Shown here: positions 8,630 to 19,084 of the stretch, one piece after another | Position numbering within the stretch: the stretch's first letter is position 1 | How the letters are laid out: the number at the start of each line of letters is the position of its first letter | Assembly (NCBI RefSeq): GCF_014837155.1 | Contig: NZ_JACYHA010000005.1 | Span: 186,001 to 250,000, forward strand | Source of the DNA: Litchfieldia stipae | GTDB lineage: Bacteria > Bacillota > Bacilli > Bacillales > Bacillaceae_L | Reading direction: 5' to 3' | DNA: 64,000 bases | Notes under the pieces: model-generated | The model's input: only the letters and a program-made list of their open reading frames with translations | The model's database searches: none | What the model was told of the DNA's origin: nothing | Made by a program: the position numbers and the translations under genes

Positions 8630-9928
8630 TTATACTAACACGTTTTCATATGCTTCTTGGAATTTCTGGATGTCACCAGCACCCATGAAAATTAAGACAC
8701 TGTTCTCATGGTGCTTTAGGACAGCAGTATCTGCTTCATCAATTAGAGAGGCATTTCCTATTTTTTCTTGTAAATCATTAATTGATAATTTACCATGATT
8801 CTCTCTTGCTGAGCCAAAAATGTCGCATAAATATACTTTATCAGCATGGCTTAAGCTTGAAGCAAATTCACTTAAGAATGTTTGAGTTCTAGTAAATGTA
8901 TGTGGTTGAAACACTGCCACAATTTCTCGATCCGGATATTTTTGTCTAGCTGCTTCAATGGTTGCATTAATCTCAGTTGGATGATGAGCATAGTCATCGA
9001 TTAAGATTTGATCTCCAATTTTCTTCTCAGAGAATCTTCTTTTTACACCTTGGAATGTGCTTAGTCTTTCTTGGATAACTGTTACGTCAATATTTTCATA
9101 TTGGCATAATGCAATGACAGCTAATGCATTTAGTACATTATGATCTCCATAACCTGTTATCTGGAATGTTGCATAAAAGTTATTACGAACAAAGACATCA
9201 AACGTTGAACCTTCCGTTGTTTTGTTCACATTTCTTGCTTGAAAGTCATTATCTTCAGCAAATCCGTAAAAAACTACTGGGACATTCGCATGAATGCTTT
9301 GAAGATGTTCATCGTCTCCACATGCAATAATGCCTTTTTTCACTTGTAATGCCATTTCTTGAAAGGCACTAAATACATCTTCTACATTCGCGAAATAATC
9401 AGGATGATCGAAATCAATATTGGTCATAATCGCGTAATCAGGGTGATAGCTTAAGAAGTGTCGTCTGTATTCACATGCTTCAAACACAAAATATTTATTA
9501 TTTTCTGCCCCCTGACCTGATCCATCTCCAATTAAATATGAAGTGGGTTCAGCTCCTTGCATTACATGAGCTAACAGGCCGGTTGTTGATGTTTTTCCGT
9601 GTGAACCAGTTACTCCAATACTTGTATACTTTTGCATGAAATCACCTAAGAAACGGTGATATCTTATCACTGGTATTCCGAGCTCAGTAGCTGCTTGTAT
9701 TTCTTCATGTGTATCAGGGAATGCATTACCTGCTATTACAATCAAATCTGAAGTAATATTGTCTTTGCTAAATGGAAGGATTTGTATGCCACGTTCTTCT
9801 AACGGTTTTTGTGTAAAAAAACGTTTTTCAACATCAGATCCTTGTACTTCAAATTTCATATCATGAAGTACTTGAGCTAAAGAACTCATGCCAGTGCCCT
9901 TAATGCCAACAAAATGGTAAACTGTCAT
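8630..9928 (-). CDS. murC: UDP-N-acetylmuramate--L-alanine ligase
   Basis: 432 residues, as in B. subtilis MurC. The Mur-ligase N-terminal nucleotide fold begins [14 protein letters not shown], the ATP loop GSHGKTST is at about 108-115, and the C-terminal domain follows (FQPHTFTRT). The enzyme adds the first alanine of the peptidoglycan stem peptide. The start is ATG 9928, 8 bases after GGAGG; the 17 residues upstream in frame are not part of the family. It follows sftA on the same strand but has its own promoter region. Confidence 0.96.
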   Translation of the reverse strand: MTVYHFVGIKGTGMSSLAQVLHDMKFEVQGSDVEKRFFTQKPLEERGIQILPFSKDNITSDLIVIAGNAFPDTHEEIQAATELGIPVIRYHRFLGDFMQKYTSIGVTGSHGKTSTTGLLAHVMQGAEPTSYLIGDGSGQGAENNKYFVFEACEYRRHFLSYHPDYAIMTNIDFDHPDYFANVEDVFSAFQEMALQVKKGIIACGDDEHLQSIHANVPVVFYGFAEDNDFQARNVNKTTEGSTFDVFVRNNFYATFQITGYGDHNVLNALAVIALCQYENIDVTVIQERLSTFQGVKRRFSEKKIGDQILIDDYAHHPTEINATIEAARQKYPDREIVAVFQPHTFTRTQTFLSEFASSLSHADKVYLCDIFGSARENHGKLSINDLQEKIGNASLIDEADTAVLKHHENSVLIFMGAGDIQKFQEAYENVLV

Positions 9929-9963
9929 ATAAAGAACCTCCAACAATCGTCTATCTGTAAAAC

Positions 9964-9992
9964 AGTATATGATATTCATCTATTTTTGCTAA
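9964..9992 (-). promoter_or_regulatory. Candidate murC promoter; rest of the 9929-10333 gap
   Basis: TTAGCA (9987-9992), 17 bases, TATACT (9964-9969) on the minus strand lie 36 bases upstream of murC. The remaining sequence to the sftA terminator at 10253 is AT-rich. I see no convincing gene or structure in it. Confidence 0.45.
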
Positions 9993-10252
9993 TTGAACTC
10001 ATATGATGGGGATGATTACATAAAATGCTAGTTGCTATGTTATTGTTACTGTTGGTCGATCATTCATGGATTATGTATTCATTTCCAACAGCAAAAATGG
10101 CTTAAATTACTGAAAAATCTTCGTATCATCAACCCGCATTTTTTCATTATAGCACTAATCAATTCTAATGACCACGTATATTATAACCATGTATATTTTC
10201 TTAATTTTTCTATGATTGGATATAATAAAACAAGTATTTCTCACCTATAACA

Positions 10253-10283
10253 GAAAAACACTGGTGAAATATTTTCCACCAGT
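10253..10283 (-). terminator. Terminator after sftA
   Basis: ACTGGTG (10260-10266) pairs with CACCAGT (10277-10283), followed on the minus strand by GTTTTTC. It lies 50 bases beyond the sftA stop. Confidence 0.7.
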
Positions 10284-10333
10284 AGCTTTCCCTTTGTTAC
10301 AGTATTGTATTTATTTAGCATCAAAGTAATTTA

Positions 10334-12841
10334 TTAATTTTCTTGAATGTTATTCAGTTCTTCTTCTGAAATAAGGATTTCTCTTGGCTTGCTACCTCGT
10401 GCCTCTGAGATAATTCCTTGTTCTTCCATCATGTCAATTAATCGTGCAGCCCGATTATACCCAATACGGAAACGACGTTGCACACTTGAAGTCGAGGCAC
10501 CACCTTGTTCAACTACGAATTCACAAGCCTCTGGGAATAACTCATCATCGTCACCTGACATACTTGACGATTTTTTGATCAGTTCATCCTGTTGAAATAG
10601 ATAAGACGGCTTCACCTCTTGTTTGACATGTGAGACGACTCGATCAATCTCTTCATCTGAAACAAAATTACCTTGTACCCGTTTTGGTTTGGATGAACCA
10701 TTTTCAAGAAATAGCATATCTCCCTTACCTAATAGCTTTTCAGCACCACTTGAATCAATAATTGTTCGTGAATCTACTTGAGATGATACTGAAAATGCAA
10801 TTCTAGTTGGGATGTTCGCCTTGATTAAGCCTGTTATAACATCAACTGAAGGACGTTGAGTAGCTAGGATTAAGTGAATTCCACAAGCTCTTGCTTTTTG
10901 TGCAATACGGCAGATCGCTTCTTCTACTTCTCCTGGTGCAACCATCATCAAATCAGCTAACTCATCAATGATAATCACTAAAAATGGCAGTTTGCCGCTT
11001 TGCTCCTGATGCTTTTCAACCATTTCATTATATCTTGAAATATCACGGACACCCGAATGAGCAAACAATTCATATCTTCGCTCCATCTCTTCTACTGCCC
11101 ATTTTAATGCTGCTGTTGCTGCTTTCACATCGGTAATAACCGGACTCACTAGATGAGGTATATGATTATATGGTGCAAGTTCTACCATTTTAGGATCAAT
11201 TAATAACAGCTTCACTTCATGAGGGGCTGCTTTGTACATTAAACTCACAAGCATCGTATTAATACATACACTTTTCCCTGAACCGGTTGCTCCCGCAATT
11301 AGACCATGCGGCATTTTATTTAGGTCAGTGATAATTGGTGTTCCTGATATATCAAGCCCTAGAGCAACAGTTAAGGGTGATGTGCTATTGATAAACTCTG
11401 GACTATTGACAATCTCATGAAGAAATACAGGCTTACTTATCTTATTTGGAACCTCAATTCCAATTGTATTTTTCCCTGGAATCGGAGCTTCAATCCTGAT
11501 TTCCTTTGCCGATAAATTAAGCTTGATATCATCTGAAAGATTAGTAATCTTATTAACCTTAACCCCTGGTTCAGGCTGCACTTCAAATCTTGTTACCGCT
11601 GGTCCTTGAGTTACATTAACCACATGTGCTCGCACTTTAAAGCTCTTCAGTGCTTCATCCAAAAGCATTCGTTGGTTCTCAACCCAATTCTCATCCTCAT
11701 GATGACCAATAATCTGTTGATTGAGTAAGGACAGTGATGGGAAGGTATATCCTGTCTTTTCTGGTTGTTGTTCCTCCAACCTCGTTTTGATAGGCTCCTG
11801 TCTCTGAATTGATTCTTCAGACTTCAGATTTTGATGTTCTCCTTCTCTTGTTACTTGCTCTTGTACTACCACGTTTTGCTCTACTCTTACTGGTTCAACT
11901 TGTTGTCTGTCTTCTATCCGATTTACTAGACTTTTCTCGTTTTGCTTTTGGACTTGCTGCTTTTCTCTATCTTTCTTTAACATGAGAACATTAAATGGGA
12001 TTGGTCTACGCCCAGTTCGTTCAGTTCTATGTTTTTGCTCTACTTGCTGTTGCTCTAGTGCAGGTTCTATCATCTCTTCAACATCTTCGACTTTATTGTC
12101 CAGCTCTTCAACCGCCTCAAGTTCAATAACCTCTTCTTTGCTATGTACCAAAGGCTGTTCTTCTTCTGAATCCACTTGCTCAAAGTCACCTTCTGTTTCA
12201 ACATCATCCTCAATCTGGAGCTTTGTTAATAGATCACTAATATCAACCGTTTGTTCAATTGGAGCATTAGTATTATCTTCTTTTACAGTTTGATTTTCTA
12301 CGAAAGAATCCACCTTTTCTTCCATTTTAATTGCGGTTGGATGCTCTTTTTCCACTTCAATGGTTGCTGAAGCCTCCTCATACCCGTTTCTTAAATCTAA
12401 TGTGTGTTTTCTATGATGATGATCTACTGATGATAATTCAAATTCTATCACAGGCTCTTCTTTCATAGGTTTAGTCGTTGGTGGTTTAAATCCATGAACT
12501 GCGGAAGGAATTTCCGTTGGGCGGAATGGCTGCTTCCTCTCAAGATTAGGTGTCTTACTTTCATGATTGTCTTTAGATTGGAAACGTGTTGGTTGTTGTT
12601 TCTCAACAGGCTTTGTTTGTTCAGCTCGATTTCTTCTTTTCGCTATCACCTGTGCTTTCTCATTTGACCCATCAGGAATAAGTGGGAACCTAAATTGACC
12701 TTTTGGATATTGATAGGTCACCTTTGTATCAATCGTTTTATGTGAGATATTATTGATATGAGGAGGATTCTTAGTTGAGGGTATGACCTCATTCTCTTCG
12801 TCATCATTAAATAAGCCTTTTATTTTATCAATCCATTTCAT
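10334..12841 (-). CDS. sftA: DNA translocase SftA (soluble FtsK/SpoIIIE family)
   Basis: 835 residues. The N-terminal about 380 residues are polar, low-complexity and rich in Glu, Gln and Pro, with no transmembrane helices. This distinguishes SftA from SpoIIIE. The motor domain follows, with Walker A GATGSGKS near residue 515, Walker B IIIDELADL near 627, and a C-terminal gamma winged helix that reads oriented DNA motifs (from about 765). SftA moves chromosome ends away from the closing septum. The variable linker is about 115 residues shorter than my recollection of the B. subtilis protein. The ribosome site is weak. Confidence 0.93.
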   Translation of the reverse strand: MKWIDKIKGLFNDDEENEVIPSTKNPPHINNISHKTIDTKVTYQYPKGQFRFPLIPDGSNEKAQVIAKRRNRAEQTKPVEKQQPTRFQSKDNHESKTPNLERKQPFRPTEIPSAVHGFKPPTTKPMKEEPVIEFELSSVDHHHRKHTLDLRNGYEEASATIEVEKEHPTAIKMEEKVDSFVENQTVKEDNTNAPIEQTVDISDLLTKLQIEDDVETEGDFEQVDSEEEQPLVHSKEEVIELEAVEELDNKVEDVEEMIEPALEQQQVEQKHRTERTGRRPIPFNVLMLKKDREKQQVQKQNEKSLVNRIEDRQQVEPVRVEQNVVVQEQVTREGEHQNLKSEESIQRQEPIKTRLEEQQPEKTGYTFPSLSLLNQQIIGHHEDENWVENQRMLLDEALKSFKVRAHVVNVTQGPAVTRFEVQPEPGVKVNKITNLSDDIKLNLSAKEIRIEAPIPGKNTIGIEVPNKISKPVFLHEIVNSPEFINSTSPLTVALGLDISGTPIITDLNKMPHGLIAGATGSGKSVCINTMLVSLMYKAAPHEVKLLLIDPKMVELAPYNHIPHLVSPVITDVKAATAALKWAVEEMERRYELFAHSGVRDISRYNEMVEKHQEQSGKLPFLVIIIDELADLMMVAPGEVEEAICRIAQKARACGIHLILATQRPSVDVITGLIKANIPTRIAFSVSSQVDSRTIIDSSGAEKLLGKGDMLFLENGSSKPKRVQGNFVSDEEIDRVVSHVKQEVKPSYLFQQDELIKKSSSMSGDDDELFPEACEFVVEQGGASTSSVQRRFRIGYNRAARLIDMMEEQGIISEARGSKPREILISEEELNNIQEN

Positions 12842-12928
12842 GTAATCACTCTTTCATTTCTTCTACTTCATCTCTTATTGTAACAATATTTCATAGAATT
12901 TGAAGTAAAAAATAGCCTTAAAAACACA

Positions 12929-13011
12929 AAGTGCCACCGCCCTTTTCATTGTTCTAGGTCATAAGAATCATCTTTCAACCTAAAGAACGAAAAAAGTTGC
13001 GCTTGGCACTT
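12929..13011 (-). terminator. Long hairpin between ytpQ and sftA
   Basis: AAGTGCCA (12929-12936) pairs with TGGCACTT (13004-13011). Inside lies a second partial match, GTTCTAGGT against ACCTAAAGAAC. On the minus strand the outer stem is followed by TGTGTTTTT. It may be the ytpQ terminator or a small structured RNA. It occupies the place where B. subtilis has ytpR. Confidence 0.5.
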
Positions 13012-13015
13012 GTCA

Positions 13016-13840
13016 TTAATCCTTTTTCTTTCCGTTATTCATTGGACGATTTTTTCCTAAGATAAAAATTGGTTCAAGTTTCCCATCTTCGTAAATAAAC
13101 GAAAGGGCAGTAATTGGAACTCTTCCATTTGCAAAGAAACTCATCGTCATTTGTGCAAGAATATCATAGCCTGTTTCGTTTTCAACATCAGCAATGATTA
13201 ACACATCCTGATGAGGAACTGCTACAGCCATCGTTCCTTTCATTTGTTGGCTTACTTTTAGAAGGAAGCTTTCATTTAGGATTCGACTAGCATCGTAACC
13301 ATCATTTTTGTTTAGAAAATAAAAGGTATTTCCTGCTACTTTGTCCTCTTTCAAGGTATAGTCCAAAGACCTGATATTAAATCTAGCAATTTCCTTCATA
13401 CGTTCAATATCCCATTGTTCTCTATCCATAATTGACTGGTCAATTAAACGATACGTGGTACCTAAATCTAAGGCATAATAAATTCGTGTTTCAGCCGTAT
13501 GTTCTTCAAAAACAAGAGGAATTCCTTCATTGGATTCAGTTGGAAATGACGTAGAACGAATAACTGGAAAGATTTGCTTTTCTTTACCGGTTAACTCTAG
13601 CTCTTTTGTCATGACTGTTAGAGATTCTTTAATATAGTAAACAATCTCATCAATTGCTTGGTCTTTCTCCATATTCCATTTTGCAATAACCCCAGGTATC
13701 GATAATGTCATCCCTTTGTGAGTTATCCGGTCTTCTATTCTCAACTCATCCTTTTCACGGTCATAATTGAAGGACCAATCATCTCTATTAAGACGCTCCT
13801 GGATAATTGTTCTCATTTTTTTACTATCCATTTTTTTCAT
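13016..13840 (-). CDS. ytpQ: YtpQ family protein, DUF1444
   Basis: A 274-residue soluble protein of the DUF1444 family, conserved in Bacillus directly after ytpP. No catalytic motif is recognisable and the function is unknown. GGAGGG eight bases before ATG 13840 fixes the start. It probably forms one unit with the thioredoxin-like ytpP 40 bases upstream. The expected downstream partner ytpR is not present. Confidence 0.85.
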   Translation of the reverse strand: MKKMDSKKMRTIIQERLNRDDWSFNYDREKDELRIEDRITHKGMTLSIPGVIAKWNMEKDQAIDEIVYYIKESLTVMTKELELTGKEKQIFPVIRSTSFPTESNEGIPLVFEEHTAETRIYYALDLGTTYRLIDQSIMDREQWDIERMKEIARFNIRSLDYTLKEDKVAGNTFYFLNKNDGYDASRILNESFLLKVSQQMKGTMAVAVPHQDVLIIADVENETGYDILAQMTMSFFANGRVPITALSFIYEDGKLEPIFILGKNRPMNNGKKKD

Positions 13841-13880
13841 GAACTGTACCCTCCTTAAAGTTGGAGAATATCGCTTAGTT

Positions 13881-14192
13881 TTATAAACTTGTTAAAAACG
13901 TGACGATTTCTTCTTTTGTTTTACGATCCTTACTAACAAATCTACCTAATTCTTTCCCTTCTGCAAATACTACAAAGCTAGGGATACCAAAGATCCCTAA
14001 TTCCTGGCAAAGGTCTATGAATTGATCACGATCAACATAATAAAATGTAAACTGACTAAACTCTTCTTCAATCTCAGGAAGTACCGGTTCAATCACTCTA
14101 CAATCAGGACACCAGTCTGCTGAAAACATTAGAACAACCTTTTCTGTTTTTATCATTTCCTCATATTGAGTCATATTCTCTAATTTCTTCAT
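13881..14192 (-). CDS. ytpP: Thioredoxin-like protein YtpP
   Basis: A 103-residue thioredoxin fold with a CPDC active site (Cys28, Cys31) in [13 protein letters not shown] and the cis-proline loop [11 protein letters not shown]. It should be a small cytoplasmic thiol-disulfide reductase; the partner is unknown. It begins only four bases after the stop codon of the EIIC-like gene, so the two are probably co-transcribed, with ytpQ next. Confidence 0.88.
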   Translation of the reverse strand: MKKLENMTQYEEMIKTEKVVLMFSADWCPDCRVIEPVLPEIEEEFSQFTFYYVDRDQFIDLCQELGIFGIPSFVVFAEGKELGRFVSKDRKTKEEIVTFLTSL

Positions 14193-14196
14193 ATGA

Positions 14197-15213
14197 TCAC
14201 GCTCCAGTTTTTATTTTCATATCGCCAAGCTTAATCCAGCCCTTTTTCCTCATCCATTCGGATATTATCAAACTTATCACAGCTGGGCTAATAATATGTA
14301 ATAAAACGACTTTCCAAAAGACATCAAATGTAAATCCGTTACTTGTAAAAGTCATCACCTGACCTACAAGACCACTCGTTCCCATGCCTGCACCTTCAGC
14401 TACATTTGTAAGTTTGAAATAGACTGTACTAAATGGAGCGAGTATCATTCCAGCTATTGTTGGCGGAATGATAATAAGTGGATTTTTGATGATGTTTGCC
14501 ACTTGAAGCATAGATGTTCCAATTCCTTGAGCAATTAGACCACCAAACCCATTTTCACGATAGCTACTTACGGCAAACCCCATCATTTGCGCACAGCATC
14601 CAATCGTGGCTGCACCTGCAGCTAATCCATGTAAATCTAGCATTAATGCAATGGCTGCACTAGAAATTGGTGCAGTTAGCGCCCATCCCATTAGAACTGC
14701 AACTAGGATTCCCATTACAAGTGGTCGTTGTTCTGTAGACCACATGATTAATTCACCAAAGCTCTTCATCCCAAAATTTATTGGAGGACCTATCGTTTTT
14801 GCTGTAAGAAAGCCAATAAAAATGGTTGTAAAAGGAGTTACGATGATATCAACCTTTGTTTCTTTACTTACTGCTTTTCCAATCTCAGTTGAAATTAACG
14901 CTGCAATGAAGCTTCCAGCTGGGCCTCCAAGCTGTGCTCCCGCAGCACCACTAATAATCGCAGAAAATAATACAAGTGGTGGTGCCTTCAACCCAAATGC
15001 AACTGCTGCACCGATTGCTGGACCCATTAATCCCATTGCAAGACTTCCCATATCCATAAGAAATTGGTTATCGAACTGTTTCCCAACGGTATTTATAATC
15101 AATCCAATAATTAATGATGAAAAAAGTCCCAGTGCCATATAGCTTAGTGCATCAATAAAATAAACTTTTGGAGAAAGGGTGATCCCCTTTTTAGAAAGAA
15201 ACGTCCGCAACAT
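14197..15213 (-). CDS. PTS EIIC-like multispan membrane protein
   Basis: 338 residues with about nine hydrophobic segments and glycine-rich loops such as [14 protein letters not shown]. This fits the PTS_EIIC_2 family, relatives of sugar-transporting EIIC proteins that are not fused to IIA or IIB domains. No phosphotransfer partners lie nearby, so the substrate and even the phosphotransfer role are unknown. I chose ATG 15213 ([10 protein letters not shown]) with AAGGTAGGG upstream over the TTG at 15231. A palindrome overlaps its promoter. The next gene is the thioredoxin ytpP. Confidence 0.75.
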   Translation of the reverse strand: MLRTFLSKKGITLSPKVYFIDALSYMALGLFSSLIIGLIINTVGKQFDNQFLMDMGSLAMGLMGPAIGAAVAFGLKAPPLVLFSAIISGAAGAQLGGPAGSFIAALISTEIGKAVSKETKVDIIVTPFTTIFIGFLTAKTIGPPINFGMKSFGELIMWSTEQRPLVMGILVAVLMGWALTAPISSAAIALMLDLHGLAAGAATIGCCAQMMGFAVSSYRENGFGGLIAQGIGTSMLQVANIIKNPLIIIPPTIAGMILAPFSTVYFKLTNVAEGAGMGTSGLVGQVMTFTSNGFTFDVFWKVVLLHIISPAVISLIISEWMRKKGWIKLGDMKIKTGA

Positions 15214-15242
15214 AATCCCTACCTTTATCAAACTTTGATATA

Positions 15243-15264
15243 TACGTTTACTATTATAAACGTA
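15243..15264. promoter_or_regulatory. Palindromic operator over the -10 box of the EIIC-like gene
   Basis: TACGTTTA and TAAACGTA form a perfect 8-base inverted repeat with a 6-base spacer. It overlaps the minus-strand TATAAT at 15253-15258, 30 bases before the gene start. This is the classic position of a repressor site. The protein that binds it is unknown. Confidence 0.5.
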
Positions 15265-15283
15265 ATCGTCTTGAAATAAAGCA

Positions 15284-15344
15284 AATAGCGCTAACTGACA
15301 TGAGTTCTAGAAGACTAGTTGACTTATGTTCAGTTAGCGCTATT
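15284..15344 (-). terminator. Terminator after the lipoprotein gene
   Basis: TAGCGCTAACTGA and TCAGTTAGCGCTA form a perfect 13-base stem with the CAT/ATG pairs extending it around a roughly 25-base loop, starting 3 bases after the stop codon. The stem is strong, but the minus-strand T-run is modest. Confidence 0.6.
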
Positions 15345-15347
15345 GTG

Positions 15348-15848
15348 TTAATATTTAACAGAAGAAACAATTTGCATCATTTGTTCTGCATTGTCTTTGA
15401 CCTTTTTAAGTTCAGTCACTGTAGTCATTTTCACGCCACCAATACCAATTGATAGTTGATAACTATCTTCTTCAACACTTTCAACTTTTACATATCCAAA
15501 TCGCTCTTCATCCTTAAATGTTTCATTCAATAAATCATTCTCAGATTCTAAGACCGTTGATTTATATAGCTCTTCACTGTTTTGTTCCTCATTAGGGTTA
15601 ACAAACAGAATGAATAGCTGCTCTCCTTGTTGCAGGATGAGATTATTTTCTTCTACTGTTTCTTCTTTCATATCACTCGGTAAGAAATATGAAAATGTTG
15701 ATTCGGTTTGATTAGGTTCCATTGGCTCAGCCTCAAAGGTTTGTGCCGTTGTCTGTTTTGTTTCTTCAATGACTTCTTCAACTGAAGCAGAACACCCTAC
15801 CAAAAGTCCTATGAGTAACAAATAGGAAATTATACCTTTTTTCACCAT
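15348..15848 (-). CDS. Putative lipoprotein of unknown function
   Basis: 166 residues. A lipoprotein signal peptide is clear: KK, a hydrophobic stretch and the lipobox LVGC with the modified cysteine at about residue 19. The mature part is acidic (EEVIEETKQTT, TVEENNLILQQ) and ends in a compact predicted alpha/beta region. I do not recognise the family. It should be tethered to the outer face of the membrane. It is monocistronic between DUF84 and the EIIC-like gene, with its own terminator. Confidence 0.7.
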   Translation of the reverse strand: MVKKGIISYLLLIGLLVGCSASVEEVIEETKQTTAQTFEAEPMEPNQTESTFSYFLPSDMKEETVEENNLILQQGEQLFILFVNPNEEQNSEELYKSTVLESENDLLNETFKDEERFGYVKVESVEEDSYQLSIGIGGVKMTTVTELKKVKDNAEQMMQIVSSVKY

Positions 15849-16007
15849 ATTCTCACTTTCCCCTTTGTAATAAAGGAAGTTATTTTACTTTTCTACACTA
15901 ATTAATAATAACCATAACTTTTCCCGTGTGACAACCCTTTAATCTATATTTCACAGAATTAACTATTTCTATATAGTAATTGGAAGAGAATGGTACTAAA
16001 GACATAG

Positions 16008-16520
16008 CTACAACTGTTTATATGTGTATTGCCCAACTAAAAGCCTTGAGACATGAACGAACATCTCTGTACGATCAATATAACCATTTGTAAAGATTCC
16101 TATTGCACCTTCTTTGGTACTTATATTTCGTTTCATTGTATAATCAGCCATAACCTCACCTAATTCTCGACCATCCCTTAAATGCTGTTCAAATTCTTTA
16201 GGTAAGCTTATCCGTGCTCCTCCGGCAATGATTGGAGTATCATTCTTATCAATTAAAGCACCCCAATTGCATAGAAAGAGACCGTACTCTGTTTCAACAA
16301 CCCCACCTTCAAGCCCAATCCCAATATCGGCAGCTTCCTGCTGTAATGAATGTCTGGCACGATTAATAGCTCCTTCGATTGTTTCTTTGTCGGAAAAGGG
16401 CTGTGGTGATACTCCAGAAGAAACAGCACAAGGATAAAATTCAGCCTCAATTCCTTCAAAACCTTTTTTTACCGCATTTACCTTTGTGGGATTTTTAGTA
16501 CCAATGGCAATATGTAACAT
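16008..16520 (-). CDS. DUF84 / inosine-xanthosine triphosphatase-like protein
   Basis: 170 residues beginning MLHIAIGTKNPTKVNAVKKGF, the nucleotide-binding start of the DUF84 (YjjX-like) family. GIGLEGGVVETEYG and ELGEVMADY complete the signature. E. coli YjjX hydrolyses non-canonical purine triphosphates (ITP, XTP), so a house-cleaning role is likely, though Bacillus members are poorly tested. It follows ytoP on the same strand beyond a terminator. Confidence 0.8.
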   Translation of the reverse strand: MLHIAIGTKNPTKVNAVKKGFEGIEAEFYPCAVSSGVSPQPFSDKETIEGAINRARHSLQQEAADIGIGLEGGVVETEYGLFLCNWGALIDKNDTPIIAGGARISLPKEFEQHLRDGRELGEVMADYTMKRNISTKEGAIGIFTNGYIDRTEMFVHVSRLLVGQYTYKQL

Positions 16521-16546
16521 TATCTAACAACCTCTATTCATATCAA

Positions 16547-16595
16547 AAAGGCTGCCTGATTAGGTGCAAAGCACCAATCATTGATGACAGCCTTT
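16547..16595 (-). terminator. Terminator after ytoP
   Basis: AAAGGCTG (16547-16554) and CAGCCTTT (16588-16595) enclose an inner stem AGGTGC/GCACC. On the minus strand a run of five T follows. Confidence 0.75.
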
Positions 16596-16614
16596 CATAT
16601 TATTTTTTCTCGGT

Positions 16615-17688
16615 TTAACTATTTGCTTTAATTGATTCAATCGTAGAACGATCAGATGACTTAACTAATTTAATTAAAAGCTCTTTTGCAGCTGCATAGT
16701 CATCAACATGTACAATGGAAGCAGCCGTATGGATATAACGTGAGCAAATACCAATCACGCCAGAAGGAACGCCTTCATTTGAAATATGCACTCTGCCAGC
16801 GTCTGTTCCACCTTGAGAAACAAAATATTGATATGGAATATCATTCGTTTCAGCCGTATCTAATATAAATTCACGCATACCTCTGTGAGTCACCATCGTA
16901 CGATCAAAAATTCGAAGTAATGCTCCTTTTCCAAGTTGGCCAAAGGCATTCTTATCACCAGACATATCATTTGCAGGACTTGCGTCTAATGCAAAGAAAA
17001 TATCTGGGTTAATCATATTCGCAGCAGTTTGTGCACCTCTTAAACCAACTTCTTCTTGTACCGTTGCACCTGAGAATAAGAGGTTCGGTGTTTTTTCGTC
17101 CTTTAATTCTTTTAAAAGTTCAATTGAAAGTCCACACCCGTAACGATTGTCCCATGCTTTAGCAAGGATTTTCTTTTCATTTGCCATCGGAGTAAACGGA
17201 CAAATTGGAACGATTTGCTGACCTGGCTTAACACCAATTCTCTTCACATCTTCACGGTCATCTGCACCAATATCAATCATCATATTTTTAATATCCATTG
17301 GCTTATTACGTTGTGATTCTTCTAATAAATGAGGAGGAATTGAACTAATGACTCCGATAACAGGTCCATGCTCTGTAATAATTTGAACTCTCTGAGCTAG
17401 TAAGACTTGGCTCCACCAGCCACCTAATGTTTGAAAGCGAATGAGGCCATGATCAGTAATAGATTTAACCATAAAACCAACTTCATCCATATGTCCTGCA
17501 ACCATGACTCTAGGTCCTGACTCGTCTCCCTTTTTCACTCCAAAGATGCTTCCTAATCCATCCTGAATAACTTCATCCGAGTATTTTTCTAGTTCTGTTC
17601 TCATATATTGACGAACGAGATGTTCGTTACCAGATGCCCCTGGTAATTCAGTTAACGTTTTAAACATACTTAATGTATCTTGATTCAT
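16615..17688 (-). CDS. ytoP: M42-family aminopeptidase YtoP
   Basis: 357 residues of the M42 dinuclear metallopeptidase family (PepA/TET-like glutamyl aminopeptidases). Metal and catalytic segments are complete: [34 protein letters not shown] and the late GGTDAGRVH. Members usually assemble into large tetrahedral complexes that trim peptides in the cytoplasm. It is monocistronic, with a terminator behind it. Confidence 0.92.
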   Translation of the reverse strand: MNQDTLSMFKTLTELPGASGNEHLVRQYMRTELEKYSDEVIQDGLGSIFGVKKGDESGPRVMVAGHMDEVGFMVKSITDHGLIRFQTLGGWWSQVLLAQRVQIITEHGPVIGVISSIPPHLLEESQRNKPMDIKNMMIDIGADDREDVKRIGVKPGQQIVPICPFTPMANEKKILAKAWDNRYGCGLSIELLKELKDEKTPNLLFSGATVQEEVGLRGAQTAANMINPDIFFALDASPANDMSGDKNAFGQLGKGALLRIFDRTMVTHRGMREFILDTAETNDIPYQYFVSQGGTDAGRVHISNEGVPSGVIGICSRYIHTAASIVHVDDYAAAKELLIKLVKSSDRSTIESIKANS

Positions 17689-17861
17689 GTTCTCTCTCCT
17701 TTTTTACATCGTCTATTAATTTATGTATTATTTATTTAGTATACCGAAATTCCTTTCCTCTTACCACCTATAACATTCCCTTAACATACGTGCCTAACAT
17801 TTTGTATACTATAATAAAGACAGAATTTCTTTTATAATAAGATTAAATACCAGGAAAGTCG

Positions 17862-18176
17862 GTGACTTGTCCAATGAATTGGAAAAAATTCCTTATCGGT
17901 GTAAGTGTAGGCTTTGCAAGTGCCTATCTCTTAAATAAAACGATGTCAGATAAAGGCATCTCTGCAGAAAAAGCGCTCCGAAATGTAAAAAATGCTTTCA
18001 AACAAAACGGGCCTATAAGTGGTTCTTGGATACATATGGTTCCAGAAGAATACACAAAGAACCAAATCCTCTATAAAGTATATAAAGGTGGCATATCAAG
18101 AGAAACTGCGGAAGGCTTAAAACAACATGAATTTGTGGTTGATGCAACAACAGGAACCATTCTTGAGATCAACTAA
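17862..18176 (+). CDS. ytzB: YtzB family small protein, PepSY-like
   Basis: 104 residues. A short hydrophobic N-terminal segment (FLIGVSVGFASAYLL) anchors a PepSY-like domain ending in VVDATTGTILEIN. PepSY domains are often protease inhibitors or modulators, but no role is known for this protein. The start is ambiguous. GTG 17862 follows AGGAAAG, while ATG 17874 (MNWKKF) follows GGTGA at better spacing. It faces ytnP with a shared terminator. Confidence 0.8.
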   Translation: MTCPMNWKKFLIGVSVGFASAYLLNKTMSDKGISAEKALRNVKNAFKQNGPISGSWIHMVPEEYTKNQILYKVYKGGISRETAEGLKQHEFVVDATTGTILEIN

Positions 18177-18188
18177 CAAAGCAAATTA

Positions 18189-18219
18189 GAGATTTCTCTC
18201 CAAAAGAGAAATCTCCCTT
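18189..18219. terminator. Convergent terminator ytzB / ytnP
   Basis: GAGATTTCTCT and AGAGAAATCTC make an 11-base perfect stem with a 5-base loop, followed by CCTTT. Confidence 0.8.
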
Positions 18220-18224
18220 TCAGG

Positions 18225-19067
18225 TTAGCGAGTTCTTTTTACACTCTCGCTAATCGCCCCAGTTTCATCAAACTTCACCGCACGATAAAAGGCATCATGG
18301 TAAAAACTAAACCATGCTTGCTTATTCTCACCTAATTTCATCAACTTTTCTTTCATCGCAATTGAATCCATTGGATAATCATCATACGCCAGTACCCATA
18401 AGACATTTTTATGTGCATGCGTTGGCATTAAATCTGCTAAATGAATCAAGTAGTCATGACCACTCTCAATGAGCAAAACTGAATGACCAGCACTATGACC
18501 TCCCGTATGTAGCATTGTGATTCCAGGAAGAACCTCGGTCTCTGTTTCGAATGTTTCAACCATTCCTTCAATCGCTTCCCAATTCTCACGCCAATACGTA
18601 TTTCTTGATCTTATATTCGGGTTTCTCATTTCATCCCACTCAATTTGATGAGTTATTATTCTTGCATTGGGAAAGGTAGGAACGAGCTTGTCATCTTCCC
18701 ATCTAGTCAATCCGCATGCATGATCAAAATGCATATGAGTCATTAAAATGAGATCAATGTCATTCACGCTTAAACCTAATTCACTTAATGACCTATGAAT
18801 ACTGGATTCCTCTGTTACACCAAAATTCCTTCTTTGCTTATCATTCATCTTGTTATTTCCGATTCCAGATTCAACTAAGATGTTCCTCCCTGAAGCTTGA
18901 ATGAGAATGGGATCGGTCCTTAATTCAATTTGATTAAGTTCATTATGAGGATATTTTTTCGTCCATAATGCATGTGGTACAACTCCAAACATAGCACCAC
19001 CGTCCATATGTGTAACTCCACCATTTAACCAAGTTAATCTTATCTCTCCGATTTGTAATGTTTCCAC
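18225..19067 (-). CDS. ytnP: Metallo-beta-lactamase-fold lactonase YtnP
   Basis: 280 residues with the metal-binding HMHFDH motif at residues 111-116 and later [10 protein letters not shown] and [10 protein letters not shown]. subtilis YtnP hydrolyses N-acyl-homoserine lactones and inhibits streptomycin production in Streptomyces, so it is a quorum-quenching enzyme. It has the expected length and metal ligands. It lies 17 bases after a GNAT acetyltransferase gene, so co-transcription is likely. Confidence 0.9.
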   Translation of the reverse strand: METLQIGEIRLTWLNGGVTHMDGGAMFGVVPHALWTKKYPHNELNQIELRTDPILIQASGRNILVESGIGNNKMNDKQRRNFGVTEESSIHRSLSELGLSVNDIDLILMTHMHFDHACGLTRWEDDKLVPTFPNARIITHQIEWDEMRNPNIRSRNTYWRENWEAIEGMVETFETETEVLPGITMLHTGGHSAGHSVLLIESGHDYLIHLADLMPTHAHKNVLWVLAYDDYPMDSIAMKEKLMKLGENKQAWFSFYHDAFYRAVKFDETGAISESVKRTR

Positions 19068-19084
19068 TTCATCACCCCATCACA

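Noticed and set aside
10032-10250. 72-residue ORF in the murC-sftA gap
   Set aside because: No ribosome site, unusual Cys/Tyr/His-rich start, overlaps the upstream region of murC on the other strand and matches no family I know.
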